Assembly (NCBI RefSeq): GCF_000193735.1
Contig: NZ_AEPF01000022.1
Coordinates: 1 to 18,083 of the forward strand
Length of the DNA: 18,083 nucleotides
Reading direction: 5' to 3'
From: Neisseria sicca 4320
GTDB lineage: Bacteria > Pseudomonadota > Gammaproteobacteria > Burkholderiales > Neisseriaceae
Shown: one piece after another, positions 7,380 to 15,626 of the stretch
Layout of the letters: each line of letters begins with the position of its first letter
How positions within the stretch are numbered: position 1 is the first letter of the stretch
The notes under the pieces: model-generated
Seen by the model: only the letters and a program-made list of their open reading frames with translations
Told to the model about the DNA's origin: nothing
The model's database searches: none
Made by a program: the position numbers and the translations under genes

Positions 7380-9990
7380 CTACGCCGCGTTCCCTTCCAA
7401 AAAATCCTGTGCAAACCGTTGCAGCACGCCGCCGGCTTCGTACACCAGCACTTCCTCTGCGGTATCGAGGCGGCAGGTAACGGGGACTTCGACGGTTTCG
7501 CCGTTTTTGCGGTGTATGACGAGGGTCAGGTCACCGCGCGGTTTGCGTTCGCCGACCACGTCGTAGGTTTCCGTGCCGTCCAGTTGCAGGGTGTGGCGGT
7601 TGGTGCCGGATTTGAATTGCAGCGGCAATACGCCCATGCCGATGAGGTTGGTGCGGTGGATGCGCTCGAAACCTTCGGCGGCGATGGCTTCCACGCCGGC
7701 GAGGCGTACGCCCTTCGCCGCCCAGTCGCGGCTGGAACCTTGGCCGTAGTCCGCTCCGGCGATGATGATGAGCGGCTGTTTGCGGTTCATATAGGTTTCG
7801 ATGGCTTCCCACATGCGCATGGTTTCGCCTTCGGGTTCGACGCGGGCGAGCGAGCCTTGGCGCACGCTGCCGTCTTCGTTTTTCACCATTTCGTTAAACA
7901 ATTTCGGATTGGCGAAAGTCGCGCGTTGGGCGGTGAGGTGGTCGCCGCGGTGAGTGGCATAAGAGTTGAAGTCTTCTTCGGGCAAACCCATTTTCGCCAG
8001 ATATTCGCCTGCCGCGCTGCTTGCCAAAATCGCATTGGATGGCGAGAGGTGGTCGGTGGTGATGTTGTCGGGCAAAATCGCCAGCGGACGCATACCGGTC
8101 AACGTGCGTTCTCCTGCCAGCGCGCCTTCCCAATAGGGCGGACGGCGGATGTAGGTGGACATCGGACGCCAGTCGTACAGCGGACTTGGGGCTTTTTGCG
8201 CTTTGCCGGTGTCGAACATTGGGATATACACGTCGCGGAATTGTTGCGGTTTCACATATTCGGCAACGACGGCATCGATTTCTTCGTCGGTCGGCCAGAT
8301 GTCTTTCAGGCGGATTTCTTTGCCGTCGTCTGAAACGCCGAGTACGTCGTTTTCAATATCGAAACGGATGCTGCCCGCGATGGCGTATGCCACCACCAGC
8401 GGAGGCGAGGCGAGGAAAGCCTGTTTCGCATACGGATGGATGCGGCCGTCGAAGTTGCGGTTGCCCGACAGTACGGCGGTGGCGTACAAATCGCGGTCTA
8501 TGATTTCCTGCTGGATTTTCGGGTCGAGCGCGCCGCTCATGCCGTTGCAGGTGGTGCAGGCGAAGGCGACGATGCCGAAGCCGAGTTTTTCCATTTCAGG
8601 CAACAGGCCTGCTTCTTTCAAATAGATTTCCGCCACTTTCGAGCCGGGGGCGAACGAGGTTTTGACCCACGGTTTGCGTTTCAGCCCGAAGCGGTTGGCG
8701 TTGCGTGCCAAAAGTGCGGCGGCAACGACGTTGCGCGGGTTGGAAGTGTTGGTGCAACTGGTAATCGCGGCGATGATGACCGCGCCGTCGGGCATGAGGC
8801 CGTCTGAAGGCTCTTCGTAAGGCTTCGCCAGCCCTTTCGCCGCCAAATCGACGGTGGCAAAACGCGCGTGCGGGTTGCTCGGACCTGCCATGTTGCGCGT
8901 TACGCTGCTCAAATCAAACTTCAACACGCGCGGATAAACGGCGGTTTCTAAGGCATCTGCCCACAGCCCTGCGGTTTTGGCGTAGGTTTCCACCAATTTC
9001 ACCTGTGCGTCGTCGCGTCCGGTCAGTTTCAAATAATCAATGGTTTGCTCGTCGATGGCGAACATGGCGGCAGTCGCGCCGAACTCCGGCGTCATGTTGG
9101 AAATGGTTGCGCGGTCGCCGATGGACAGGCTTCTCGCGCCCTCGCCGAAAAATTCGACAAACGCCCCGACCACGCGCTCTTTACGCAGAAACTCAGTCAG
9201 CGCCAACACAATATCCGTCGCCGTAATGCCCGGCTGGCGTTTGCCGGTCAGCTCCACGCCGACAATATCGGGCAGGCGCATCATGGACGCGCGCCCCAGC
9301 ATCACCGTTTCCGCTTCCAAACCGCCCACGCCTACGGAAATCACGCCCAGCGCATCGACGTGCGGCGTGTGCGAATCCGTGCCGACGCAGGTGTCGGGGA
9401 ACGCCACGCCGTTTTTGACTTGGACGACGGGCGACATTTTTTTCCAGATTGATTTGGTGCATGATGCCGTTGCCCGCCGGAATCACGTCCACATTTTCAA
9501 AAGCGGTTTTCGTCCAGTTGATAAAGTGGAAACGGTCTTCGTTGCGGCGGTCTTCGATTTCGCGGTTTTTGCGGAACGCATCGGGGTCGTAGCCGCCGCA
9601 TTCCACCGCCAGCGAGTGGTCGACGATAAGCTGCGTCTGCACCACAGGATTCACTTTGGACGGATCGCCGCCCTTCTCTGCAATCGCATCGCGCAAACCC
9701 GCCAAATCCACCAGCGCGGTCTGCCCCAAAATATCGTGGCACACCACCCGCGCGGGATACCACGGAAAGTCAATTTCCTGCTTGCCTTCTATCAACTGGC
9801 CCAGCCAGCTTTGCAGCGTCGGCAAATCGACTTTGTCCGCGCGGTTGACCAAGTTCTCCGCCAAAATGCGGCTCGTGTAAGGCAGCTTGTCGTAAGAGCC
9901 GGCTTGAATGTCCTCGCACGCCGCACGCGCGTCGTAGTATTCCAAATCCGTACCGGGCAGCGGTTTGCGGTAACTTTGGTTGGCAGCCAT
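7380..9990 (-). pseudogene. acnD: 2-methylcitrate dehydratase AcnD, frameshifted at a 7-A tract
   Basis: An aconitase-family gene that would encode 869 residues if one base were removed, the usual AcnD length. AcnD, with PrpF, dehydrates 2-methylcitrate to 2-methyl-trans-aconitate. The first 184 codons (9990 to 9439) read MAANQSYRKPLPGTDLEYYD to MHQINLEK; then seven A residues on the coding strand (9437-9443 on the plus strand) replace the expected six, and the frame shifts. The rest (9437 to 7380) is intact for 685 codons and starts with its own ATG. It carries TDSHTPHVDALG, the three [4Fe-4S] ligands (Cys412 in SCTNTSNP; Cys478 and Cys481 in CTTCNGMSG) and the swivel-domain GSSRD at about 751-755. 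Unslipped, the N-terminal part runs on to 9193 as 265 residues. AGGAGAA precedes the ATG at 9988-9990. It may be a sequencing error, a recent null or a slippage site; the rest shows no decay. Confidence 0.9.
8797..8808 (+). repeat. AG-dialect DUS inside acnD
   Basis: An exact AGGCCGTCTGAA, a third uptake dialect in this window (GCCGTCTGAA core with AG start). A partial mucosa-type core, GTCGTCTGAA, also occurs in acnD at 8325-8334. Confidence 0.75.
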
Positions 9991-9999
9991 GTTCAGTTC

Positions 10000-10066
10000 T
10001 CCTGTGAATCTATTTTTCTTGTGGTTTGGGGTTTCAGACGACGTTTGTTGAAGGGGTCGTCTGAAA
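10000..10066. repeat. acnD leader, copy 1 of a 66-67 bp direct repeat, with DUS hairpin
   Basis: Runs from TCCTGTGAATC to CTGAAA. It is the same sequence as 11211-11276 apart from one substitution and one single-base indel. It includes a DUS inverted pair (10032-10042 and 10056-10066, 11-bp stem). The pair of repeats brackets the DMT permease gene. Confidence 0.9.
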
Positions 10067-10082
10067 TCTTGGGAAATAAAAA

Positions 10083-10994
10083 CTATTCAATTCGCTTCAA
10101 CAATGGTCGATACAGCCCATTGATAGACACAATACCGGCAATAATCAGAATGGCGCCGACAAAGAAGCGTCCTTCCGGTATTTCATTCAAAAACATCCAA
10201 GCCAGTACGGCGGCAAACAATGGCTCGGCCAATTCAGTTACCTGTACCTTCGCAGCACTCAAATAATCCAATGCTTTAGTTGTACAATAAAATCCTAAAA
10301 TCGTCGGCAATAAAGACAATGCCAAGAGTGGCGGAATAAAAGACCATTGCCAATGTATATCCCCAATACCTTCCAATGAAGGGATAAACAAAAAAATACT
10401 TCCAAAAAACATCAAGATCCGTGTCAAATAAATACCGCCGTTTAAGCCGAATTTTTTAATCAAAACGGAAAAACAACCGTAGCCCGAGCCTGCCATTGCG
10501 GCATTCAGAATCAACCCTAAATTTCCTTCTCCAGTCCAAGAAATCACCGCGATCCCCGATACTGCCAAACCCACACCGACGACTGAAGAAATATAAATAC
10601 GTTCGTCTAACAGTATGCTGTCCAATATCAAGGCAGATACGGCAGCCGATGCCATTAATACAACTACTACATTCGCAGCATTACCGTATTGATAAGCGGT
10701 GGTTTCAAAGAAAAACAAAGTGTAAATTCCGAAAAAAGCACAAATTGCGACTTTTAACAGCAACGGCAAGATTGCCTCTTTCTTTTTTGAAATATCCGCA
10801 ATCTGTCTGGTAAAACCGGTACGGCAAAGCAAAATGCTGATAAACACAAAACCTGTCAAAGTTTTCAAAAATGCAATATGCTGAACAGACAAGCCTTGCT
10901 CCATTAATACCTTACTGAATATGCCGATGGTTGCATTCAGAAGGGCTGCAGAAACTGCCAAGAATATTCCCATCAGTAAATCAGGCAGCTTCAT
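10083..10994 (-). CDS. EamA/DMT-family permease
   Basis: A 303-residue, ten-helix inner-membrane protein from the ATG at 10992-10994, which has GGAG seven bases upstream (ATTATGGAGTAAAT-ATG). The frame continues up to a TTG at 11055-11057 but that start has no comparable support. It shows the two-repeat EamA pattern: SAALLNATIGIFSKVLM in helix 1 of the first half, and LLALSLLPTILGFYCTTKAL then VTELAEPLFAAVLAWMFLNE in the second. Family members export amino acids or other small metabolites; the substrate here is not predictable. It is AT-richer than the prp genes and is flanked by a direct repeat of the acnD leader and by a decayed acnD fragment, so it appears inserted between the TauE-like gene and acnD. 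Confidence 0.85.
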   Translation of the reverse strand: MKLPDLLMGIFLAVSAALLNATIGIFSKVLMEQGLSVQHIAFLKTLTGFVFISILLCRTGFTRQIADISKKKEAILPLLLKVAICAFFGIYTLFFFETTAYQYGNAANVVVVLMASAAVSALILDSILLDERIYISSVVGVGLAVSGIAVISWTGEGNLGLILNAAMAGSGYGCFSVLIKKFGLNGGIYLTRILMFFGSIFLFIPSLEGIGDIHWQWSFIPPLLALSLLPTILGFYCTTKALDYLSAAKVQVTELAEPLFAAVLAWMFLNEIPEGRFFVGAILIIAGIVSINGLYRPLLKRIE

Positions 10995-11151
10995 ATTTAC
11001 TCCATAATACTTTCCACATAGGTACATTATTGTTTTTCGAAAAGAAAATCCCTCCAAAATCTTTATTTACCTCTTAATAATCAAAATCTTTCATTAATAT
11101 CTTATGTGCTTTTCCAGATGCCAAAATGGAATGGTTGGAAAAACGATCTTT

Positions 11152-11212
11152 TTGCTTCCCTTCTATCAGCCGATCAGCAAATCGACTTTGCCGCGCAGTT
11201 GAACAAGTCTTC
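11152..11212 (-). pseudogene. Decayed fragment of the acnD 5' end
   Basis: About 60 bp resembling acnD 9780-9866: shared blocks are CCTTCTATCA, then AGCAAATCGACTTTG against GGCAAATCGACTTTG, then CCGCGCAGTTGAACAAGT against CCGCGCGGTTGACCAAGT, with about 19 bases deleted between the first two. The fragment runs directly into the duplicated acnD leader at 11211, with codons 1 to about 47 missing. It is a relic of a second acnD start. Confidence 0.7.
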
Positions 11213-11276
11213 CTGTGGATCTATTTTTCTTGTGGTTTGGGGTTTCAGACGACGTTTTTGAAGGGGTCGTCTGAAA
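11211..11276. repeat. acnD leader, copy 2 of the direct repeat, with DUS hairpin after the TauE-like gene
   Basis: Nearly identical to 10000-10066. Contains a DUS pair (11243-11253 and 11266-11276, 11-bp stem, 12-nt loop), which begins 4 bp after the stop of the TauE-like gene; no T-run follows on the minus strand. Confidence 0.9.
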
Positions 11277-11280
11277 AGGT

Positions 11281-12069
11281 TCAAAACATCGAAACAATCA
11301 TCTGATATAGCGGATTGCGCTCGTCTATCAACAATTTCACAGCCATCGAGATACTGATGACAATCAGTAGCGGCTTAATCAGCTTCGAACCGAAGCGGAC
11401 GGCAAATCTCGCACCTAAATTCGCACCAACGAACGCGCCGACTGCCATCGTCGCCGCAATCGGAAAAATAATCGAACCGTGCAGCAGAAATACCGACAGA
11501 GAACCAAGATTACAGGCAACATTCGCCAATTTGGTATAGGACATCGCATTCAACAACTTGCAGCCGAGCAAAACAATAAAGGCAATCAGAAAAAACGAGC
11601 CGACACCCGGTCCGAACACACCGTCGTAAAATCCCAAAAGCGGCGCAACCGTCAGCCCGAACAGAAAAAACGACATTCTGGCTTTACCTTCCTTGCTGCC
11701 GTCAAGCTTGGGCGAAAACACAAAATACAGCGCGACGAATATCAACAAAACCGGCACGACTGCCAGCAGAATATCCTTAGAAACCAAGCTGACAGATAAT
11801 GCGCCGACCACACCGCCTACAAACGATGCCGCTGCGATCGGAAGACCTTTCTTCCAATCAATCAAACCTTTGCGCGCAAAAGAAACTGTAGCCGAAAACG
11901 TAGCAGCGGCAGCTTGCAGCTTATTGGTAGCAATTGCCGATACAGGAGGAATACCCGCCAACAAGAGTGCAGGCAGTGTAATTAACCCCCCTCCGCCCGC
12001 AATTGCATCGATAAACCCAGCAATCATCGCAACCACGCCCAAAGCGAGCGTTATGTATAAATCTTCCAT
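11281..12069 (-). CDS. TauE/SafE (TSUP) family membrane transporter
   Basis: A 262-residue, roughly eight-helix protein of the TSUP family, with the two half-repeat signatures: GFIDAIAGGGGLITLPALL at about residues 18-36 followed by ATNKLQ, and LLGFYDGVFGPGVGSFFLIA in the second half. Family members move sulfite, sulfonates or organic acids across the inner membrane. In meningococci I recall a member of this family as a fixed part of the prpB-prpC-acnD-prpF-ackA island, so a role with propionate or a methylcitrate-cycle acid is plausible but unproven. Only 5 bp separate its ATG from the stop of the oxygenase gene; its AAGGG ribosome binding site lies in the last codons of that gene, so the two should be translationally coupled. 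Confidence 0.88.
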   Translation of the reverse strand: MEDLYITLALGVVAMIAGFIDAIAGGGGLITLPALLLAGIPPVSAIATNKLQAAAATFSATVSFARKGLIDWKKGLPIAAASFVGGVVGALSVSLVSKDILLAVVPVLLIFVALYFVFSPKLDGSKEGKARMSFFLFGLTVAPLLGFYDGVFGPGVGSFFLIAFIVLLGCKLLNAMSYTKLANVACNLGSLSVFLLHGSIIFPIAATMAVGAFVGANLGARFAVRFGSKLIKPLLIVISISMAVKLLIDERNPLYQMIVSMF

Positions 12070-12074
12070 GTTTC

Positions 12075-13127
12075 TTACCCTTGCACCAATACAGGATCAT
12101 CCTCTAAGCAAATATACTCAATATTATTTTTATATCCGAAAATACGAATTAACAATCTTCTGTTATCTTTGATAACATCACGGCAATGCAACGCCAACGT
12201 ATTGTTAATAATTATGCAAGTATCTGGTTGTAAGTCGATTTTATATTGTTCAGATTTATTTATTAACTCATTAAATCTATTCAAAGCATCTTTAATCGGT
12301 TGAGGTGCGTGTACATTAGCAGTAAATCTATAAGAGTTATATTTAATACCAATAATTCCATCGTTATTAAATTCCAGTATTGATACTTTACTACCGCCTG
12401 TTCCCTTTCCTGACGTAAACGTTTCGCTACGAGTGAAATCAAAATTTTCTGTCGTTAATGCCAATAAATCCAAATAATTTAATTTTTCCAAAATAGGTTG
12501 TAATGGAATTACCGTCGTCGGTTCTGATAGAGGATTGTATCTTGCAGTTAAAACAAGTGATGAGGGTGCGGGAGAATGATTATTAAAAACCTTTGTTGCT
12601 GCATGGTAAGGAGCTTCGGTATGCGCCCCTAATGCAATCCCTGAATGTGAACTCTTATCTACTTGTCTGGCATCTTCATTTTCGAGTTTTGTTGCCCCGC
12701 CTCCTTTAAAGTTACCAACAAGTCTCATTATTTTCCCATGATTGTCAATATCATAAGCAAATGCAAATTGATCTACTGTTGCTAATAAAATCTGATTGGA
12801 TGCAGCTAATTTCAAACATTCTAAGTTTTCTTCAAGCTCTTCCATTTTTGGCAAAGAGCTTGGAGTGCTAATTATCGAATCATCAATATTTTTATCAAAA
12901 AGACCATTGAAAATAACTACACAGGTTTTTTGATGAATGAAGTTTTGAATCTCATCCTTTTGTTCTGAGTTTAAATGTTTTTCTAACAGAATTTTCCCGG
13001 CATTACTTGCAATTTCTCTTGCTCCTTTTGCTTGACAACCTCCTATTTTTGCAATTTCTGTTGCTTTATTTTGGACAAACAAAGCAGCATCAGCCGTTAA
13101 ATTGATAATTGATTGAAACTTTTCCAT
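12075..13127 (-). CDS. Fe(II)/2-oxoglutarate oxygenase, clavaminate synthase/VioC/AsnO-like
   Basis: A 350-residue soluble protein. Three features place it with the TauD/clavaminate-synthase-like oxygenases: the HxE iron motif in GAHTEAPYH (His169, Glu171), a distal ligand His314 in NNTLALHCR, and Arg328, 14 residues later in RRLLIRIFG, where the family binds the 2-oxoglutarate carboxylate. SSLVLTARYNP between them and GKGTGGSKVSILEF (lid region) also fit. Known relatives hydroxylate free amino acids such as arginine (VioC) or asparagine (AsnO); the substrate here is unknown. No signal peptide is seen. The base composition is clearly more AT-rich than prpC or prpB. It lies 117 bp after prpC, behind a DUS hairpin, and 5 bp before the TauE-like gene. 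I do not recall it in the meningococcal prp island, so it looks like acquired cargo. The ATG follows AAAGGG by about 11 bases. Confidence 0.72.
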   Translation of the reverse strand: MEKFQSIINLTADAALFVQNKATEIAKIGGCQAKGAREIASNAGKILLEKHLNSEQKDEIQNFIHQKTCVVIFNGLFDKNIDDSIISTPSSLPKMEELEENLECLKLAASNQILLATVDQFAFAYDIDNHGKIMRLVGNFKGGGATKLENEDARQVDKSSHSGIALGAHTEAPYHAATKVFNNHSPAPSSLVLTARYNPLSEPTTVIPLQPILEKLNYLDLLALTTENFDFTRSETFTSGKGTGGSKVSILEFNNDGIIGIKYNSYRFTANVHAPQPIKDALNRFNELINKSEQYKIDLQPDTCIIINNTLALHCRDVIKDNRRLLIRIFGYKNNIEYICLEDDPVLVQG

Positions 13128-13169
13128 TTAATACATACCCTTTCTATTTGGTTAAAATTTTAAACTTAA

Positions 13170-13209
13170 TTTCAGACAACCTTTCTAAATAAGGTAAGGT
13201 CGTCTGAAA
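13170..13209. repeat. DUS inverted pair between prpC and the oxygenase gene
   Basis: TTTCAGACAACCTT and AAGGTCGTCTGAAA form a 14-bp stem (one G-U in the minus-strand RNA) with a 12-nt loop. The left copy has one base changed from the DUS. No T-run on the minus strand after the hairpin. Confidence 0.75.
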
Positions 13210-13244
13210 CCCTTCAGTTTTACAAATTGTAAAAAAACAAACTA

Positions 13245-14399
13245 CTATCGTGCCTCCATTTCCACAAACGCCAAATCTTCAGGACCGGTGTAGTTTGCGC
13301 TCGGACGGATGATTTTGCCGTCTTTGCGCTGTTCGAGGACGTGCGCCGCCCAGCCGGTGGAGCGCGAAATCACGAAGAGCGGCGTGAACATGGCGGTCGG
13401 TACGCCGAGTTTTTGGTAGGACACGGCGGAGAACCAGTCTAAGTTCGGGAACATTTTTTTCTCTTCCCACATCACGCTCTCCAAGCGCTCGGCGATGTCG
13501 AAGAGGCGCATGTCGCCCGCTTCCTGACTCAAACCGCGCGCCACTTCTTTAATCACGACGTTGCGCGGGTCGGAAATGGTGTAAACCGGATGGCCGAACC
13601 CGATAACGATTTCTTTGCGGGCGATGCGTTCGCAGATGTCGGCTTCGGCTTCGTCGGCATTGCGGTAGCGTTTTTGGATGTCGTAGGCAACTTCGTTCGC
13701 GCCGCCGTGTTTCGGACCTTTGAGCGCGCCGATAGCGCCGGTGATGCAGGAATACATATCCGAACCTGTACCGGCAATCACGCGGGCGGTGAAGGTGGAG
13801 GCGTTGAACTCGTGTTCCGCATACAGAATCAGCGAAACGTGCATGGCTTTAACCTGCGATTCGGTCGGGCGTTTGCCGTGCAACAGGTGCAGGAAGTGGC
13901 CGCCGATGGTCTCTTCTTCGCTTTCGACATCGATGCGTTTGCCGTTGTGCGAATATTGGTACCAGTAGAGCAGGATGCTGCCGAGGCTGGCGATCAGTTT
14001 GTCCGCGATGTCGCGCGCTTCGCTGTCGGGATGGCTTTCGCGTTCGGGGTGAACGCAACCGAGCATGGACACGCCGGTACGCATCACGTCCATCGGATGC
14101 GTGTGCGCAGGCAGGGCCTCCAACACTTTAATCACGCGGATAGGCAGGCCGCGCAGGGATTTGAGCTTGGCTTTGTAGGCGGCGAGTTCAAATTTGTTGG
14201 GCAGATGACCGTGAATCAGCAGGTGGGCGATTTCTTCAAACTCGCATTTCTGCGCCAAATCAAGGATGTCGTAACCGCGGTAGCTCAAATCGTTGCCGGT
14301 GCGGCCGACGGTACACAGCGCGGTATTGCCCGCCGCCACGCCGGAAAGGGCGACGGATTTTTTCGGTTTAAAAGTCGGGGTTTCTTTAGTTGCAGTCAT
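13245..14399 (-). CDS. prpC: 2-methylcitrate synthase
   Basis: A 384-residue citrate-synthase-family enzyme that condenses propionyl-CoA with oxaloacetate to 2-methylcitrate in the cytosol. The catalytic triad is visible: His231 in GPKHGGANEVA, His270 in GFGHPVYTISDPRN, and Asp321 in MFPNLDWFSAV. CoA-site sequence near the C terminus and the short, PrpC-like length (GltA is about 430 residues) favour PrpC over housekeeping citrate synthase, as does the position between prpB and the rest of the prp genes. AAAGGAG lies eight bases before the ATG, the same leader as prpB (AAAGGAGAAATACC). A DUS hairpin separates it from prpB by 82 bp. Confidence 0.96.
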   Translation of the reverse strand: MTATKETPTFKPKKSVALSGVAAGNTALCTVGRTGNDLSYRGYDILDLAQKCEFEEIAHLLIHGHLPNKFELAAYKAKLKSLRGLPIRVIKVLEALPAHTHPMDVMRTGVSMLGCVHPERESHPDSEARDIADKLIASLGSILLYWYQYSHNGKRIDVESEEETIGGHFLHLLHGKRPTESQVKAMHVSLILYAEHEFNASTFTARVIAGTGSDMYSCITGAIGALKGPKHGGANEVAYDIQKRYRNADEAEADICERIARKEIVIGFGHPVYTISDPRNVVIKEVARGLSQEAGDMRLFDIAERLESVMWEEKKMFPNLDWFSAVSYQKLGVPTAMFTPLFVISRSTGWAAHVLEQRKDGKIIRPSANYTGPEDLAFVEMEAR

Positions 14400-14434
14400 G
14401 GTATTTCTCCTTTGTGTTTTTATGGGATTTTGGT

Positions 14435-14474
14435 TTTTCAGACGACCTGTTCAAGGTTGAGGGTCGTCTGAAAA
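14435..14474. repeat. DUS inverted pair between prpB and prpC
   Basis: TTTTCAGACGACC (14435-14447) and GGTCGTCTGAAAA (14462-14474): perfect 13-bp stem, 14-nt loop. No T-run on the minus strand, so read-through from prpB to prpC is expected. Confidence 0.8.
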
Positions 14475-14481
14475 CGGTTTT

Positions 14482-15357
14482 TTACTTCTGAAACAATTTA
14501 TCCAGCTTCTGCTCGAAGTCGTGATAATTCAAATGCTCGTAAAGCTCGGCGCGGGTCTGCATAGTATCGACCACCGCCGCCTGCGTGCCGTCGCGCATAA
14601 TCGCCTCATAAACATTCAGCGCGGCCTTGCTCGCGGCGCGGAACGACGAGAGCGGATACAGCACCAGCGACACGCCGTTGTCCGCCAGCTCTTGCTGCGT
14701 ATAAAGCGGCGTCGCGCCGAATTCGGTAATGTTCGCCAACACGGGCACTTTCACCGCATCCGCAAATTGCCGGTACATCGCCAAATCCGTCATTGCTTCG
14801 GGGAAAATCATGTCCGCGCCCGCTTCCACGCAAGCCTGCGCACGCTCGATGGCGGCATCCAAACCTTCCACCGCCAACGCGTCCGTCCGCGCCATAATCA
14901 CAAAATTCTCATCCACGCGCGCATCCACTGCGGCTTTAATGCGGTCAACCATTTCATCTTTAGAAACAATGGCTTTGTTCGGACGATGGCCGCAACGCTT
15001 CTGCGCCACTTGGTCTTCGATATGCACCGCCGCCACGCCCGCACGCTCGAAGTTGCGAATCGTGCGCGCGATATTGAACGCCCCGCCCCAGCCGACATCG
15101 ATGTCCACCAGCAAAGGCGTATCCACATTGTCCGTAATCCGCCGCGCATCAATCAGCACATCTTCCATCGTGGTGATGCCCAAATCCGGAATCCCGCACG
15201 AACAGGCCGCCACGCCGCCGCCCGACAGATACACCGCCTTAAACCCGCTCTGCGTCGCCAGCCGCGCAAAATAAGCGTTCACACAGCCGACCACGGCAAG
15301 AGGATTCGACTCCTTCACAGCTTGGCGGAAACGGGCACCGGCAGAAAGTTGGCTCAT
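14482..15357 (-). CDS. prpB: 2-methylisocitrate lyase
   Basis: A 291-residue enzyme of the isocitrate lyase/PEP mutase superfamily. It splits 2-methylisocitrate into pyruvate and succinate, the last step of the methylcitrate cycle. It has the catalytic KRCGH motif (Cys122), SGGGVAA near residue 45, Asp85 and Asp87 in LLVDIDVGWGG for the metal, and VHIEDQVAQKRCGH leading into the active site. The length is standard. AAAGGAG precedes the ATG. It is the first gene of the cluster; upstream lie a DUS hairpin, a tandem 11-bp repeat, a small ORF and a good promoter, which together suggest a long controlled leader. Confidence 0.96.
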   Translation of the reverse strand: MSQLSAGARFRQAVKESNPLAVVGCVNAYFARLATQSGFKAVYLSGGGVAACSCGIPDLGITTMEDVLIDARRITDNVDTPLLVDIDVGWGGAFNIARTIRNFERAGVAAVHIEDQVAQKRCGHRPNKAIVSKDEMVDRIKAAVDARVDENFVIMARTDALAVEGLDAAIERAQACVEAGADMIFPEAMTDLAMYRQFADAVKVPVLANITEFGATPLYTQQELADNGVSLVLYPLSSFRAASKAALNVYEAIMRDGTQAAVVDTMQTRAELYEHLNYHDFEQKLDKLFQK

Positions 15358-15462
15358 GGTATTTCTCCTTTGTAGATTAGAATTTTTTCAGTATCGACTC
15401 AGCGGCTCGGTTTGCGCGAAACCGAAACGAACCGTTCAAAAAGAAACAATGGTTTCAAAACC

Positions 15463-15511
15463 ATTTTCAGACGACCTTTCAAACCACCGACCCGTCAGGT
15501 CGTCTGAAAAT
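15463..15511. repeat. DUS inverted pair in the prpB leader
   Basis: ATTTTCAGACGACCT (15463-15477) and AGGTCGTCTGAAAAT (15497-15511): perfect 15-bp stem with a 19-nt loop, about 105 bp upstream of the prpB ATG and downstream of the likely promoter. No T-run on the minus strand. Confidence 0.85.
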
Positions 15512-15530
15512 CAAAATCAATAAAAACAAT

Positions 15531-15552
15531 CAGTTAATAAACAGTTAATAAA
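15531..15552. repeat. Tandem 11-bp repeat upstream of prpB
   Basis: CAGTTAATAAA occurs twice with no gap. One unit is about one helical turn, so a bound regulator would see both copies on the same face. Function unknown. Confidence 0.6.
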
Positions 15553-15626
15553 TTCAATACATACAATTCGGCTGAAGCGGAGGTCTAAGTATTTTTTAAT
15601 TATTTTAATATTCGGAAGGAAATACA

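Noticed and set aside
7329..8333. A 334-codon plus-strand open frame over the end of acnD
   Set aside because: Antisense to the conserved swivel domain of AcnD; low-complexity Val/Phe/Gly composition.
9437..9443. Classical phase-variable switch
   Set aside because: Seven A residues is short for Neisseria phase variation, which mostly uses longer C/G tracts or tetramer repeats; kept only as a possible slippage site.
9040..10266. A 408-codon plus-strand open frame over the start of acnD
   Set aside because: Crosses the acnD start and runs into the DMT gene antisense, with no plausible ribosome binding site or family motif.
10995..11057. N-terminal extension of the DMT permease to a TTG start
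   Set aside because: The ATG at 10992-10994 has GGAG at ideal spacing and gives a normal EamA N-terminus.
13590..14471. A 293-codon plus-strand open frame across prpC
   Set aside because: It is antisense to the clear PrpC frame with its catalytic His/His/Asp residues, and its translation is a biased Val/Phe/Ala-rich shadow typical of high-GC antisense frames.
14521..15375. A 284-codon plus-strand open frame across prpB
   Set aside because: Exactly opposite PrpB; the product is Arg/His-rich with no family pattern.
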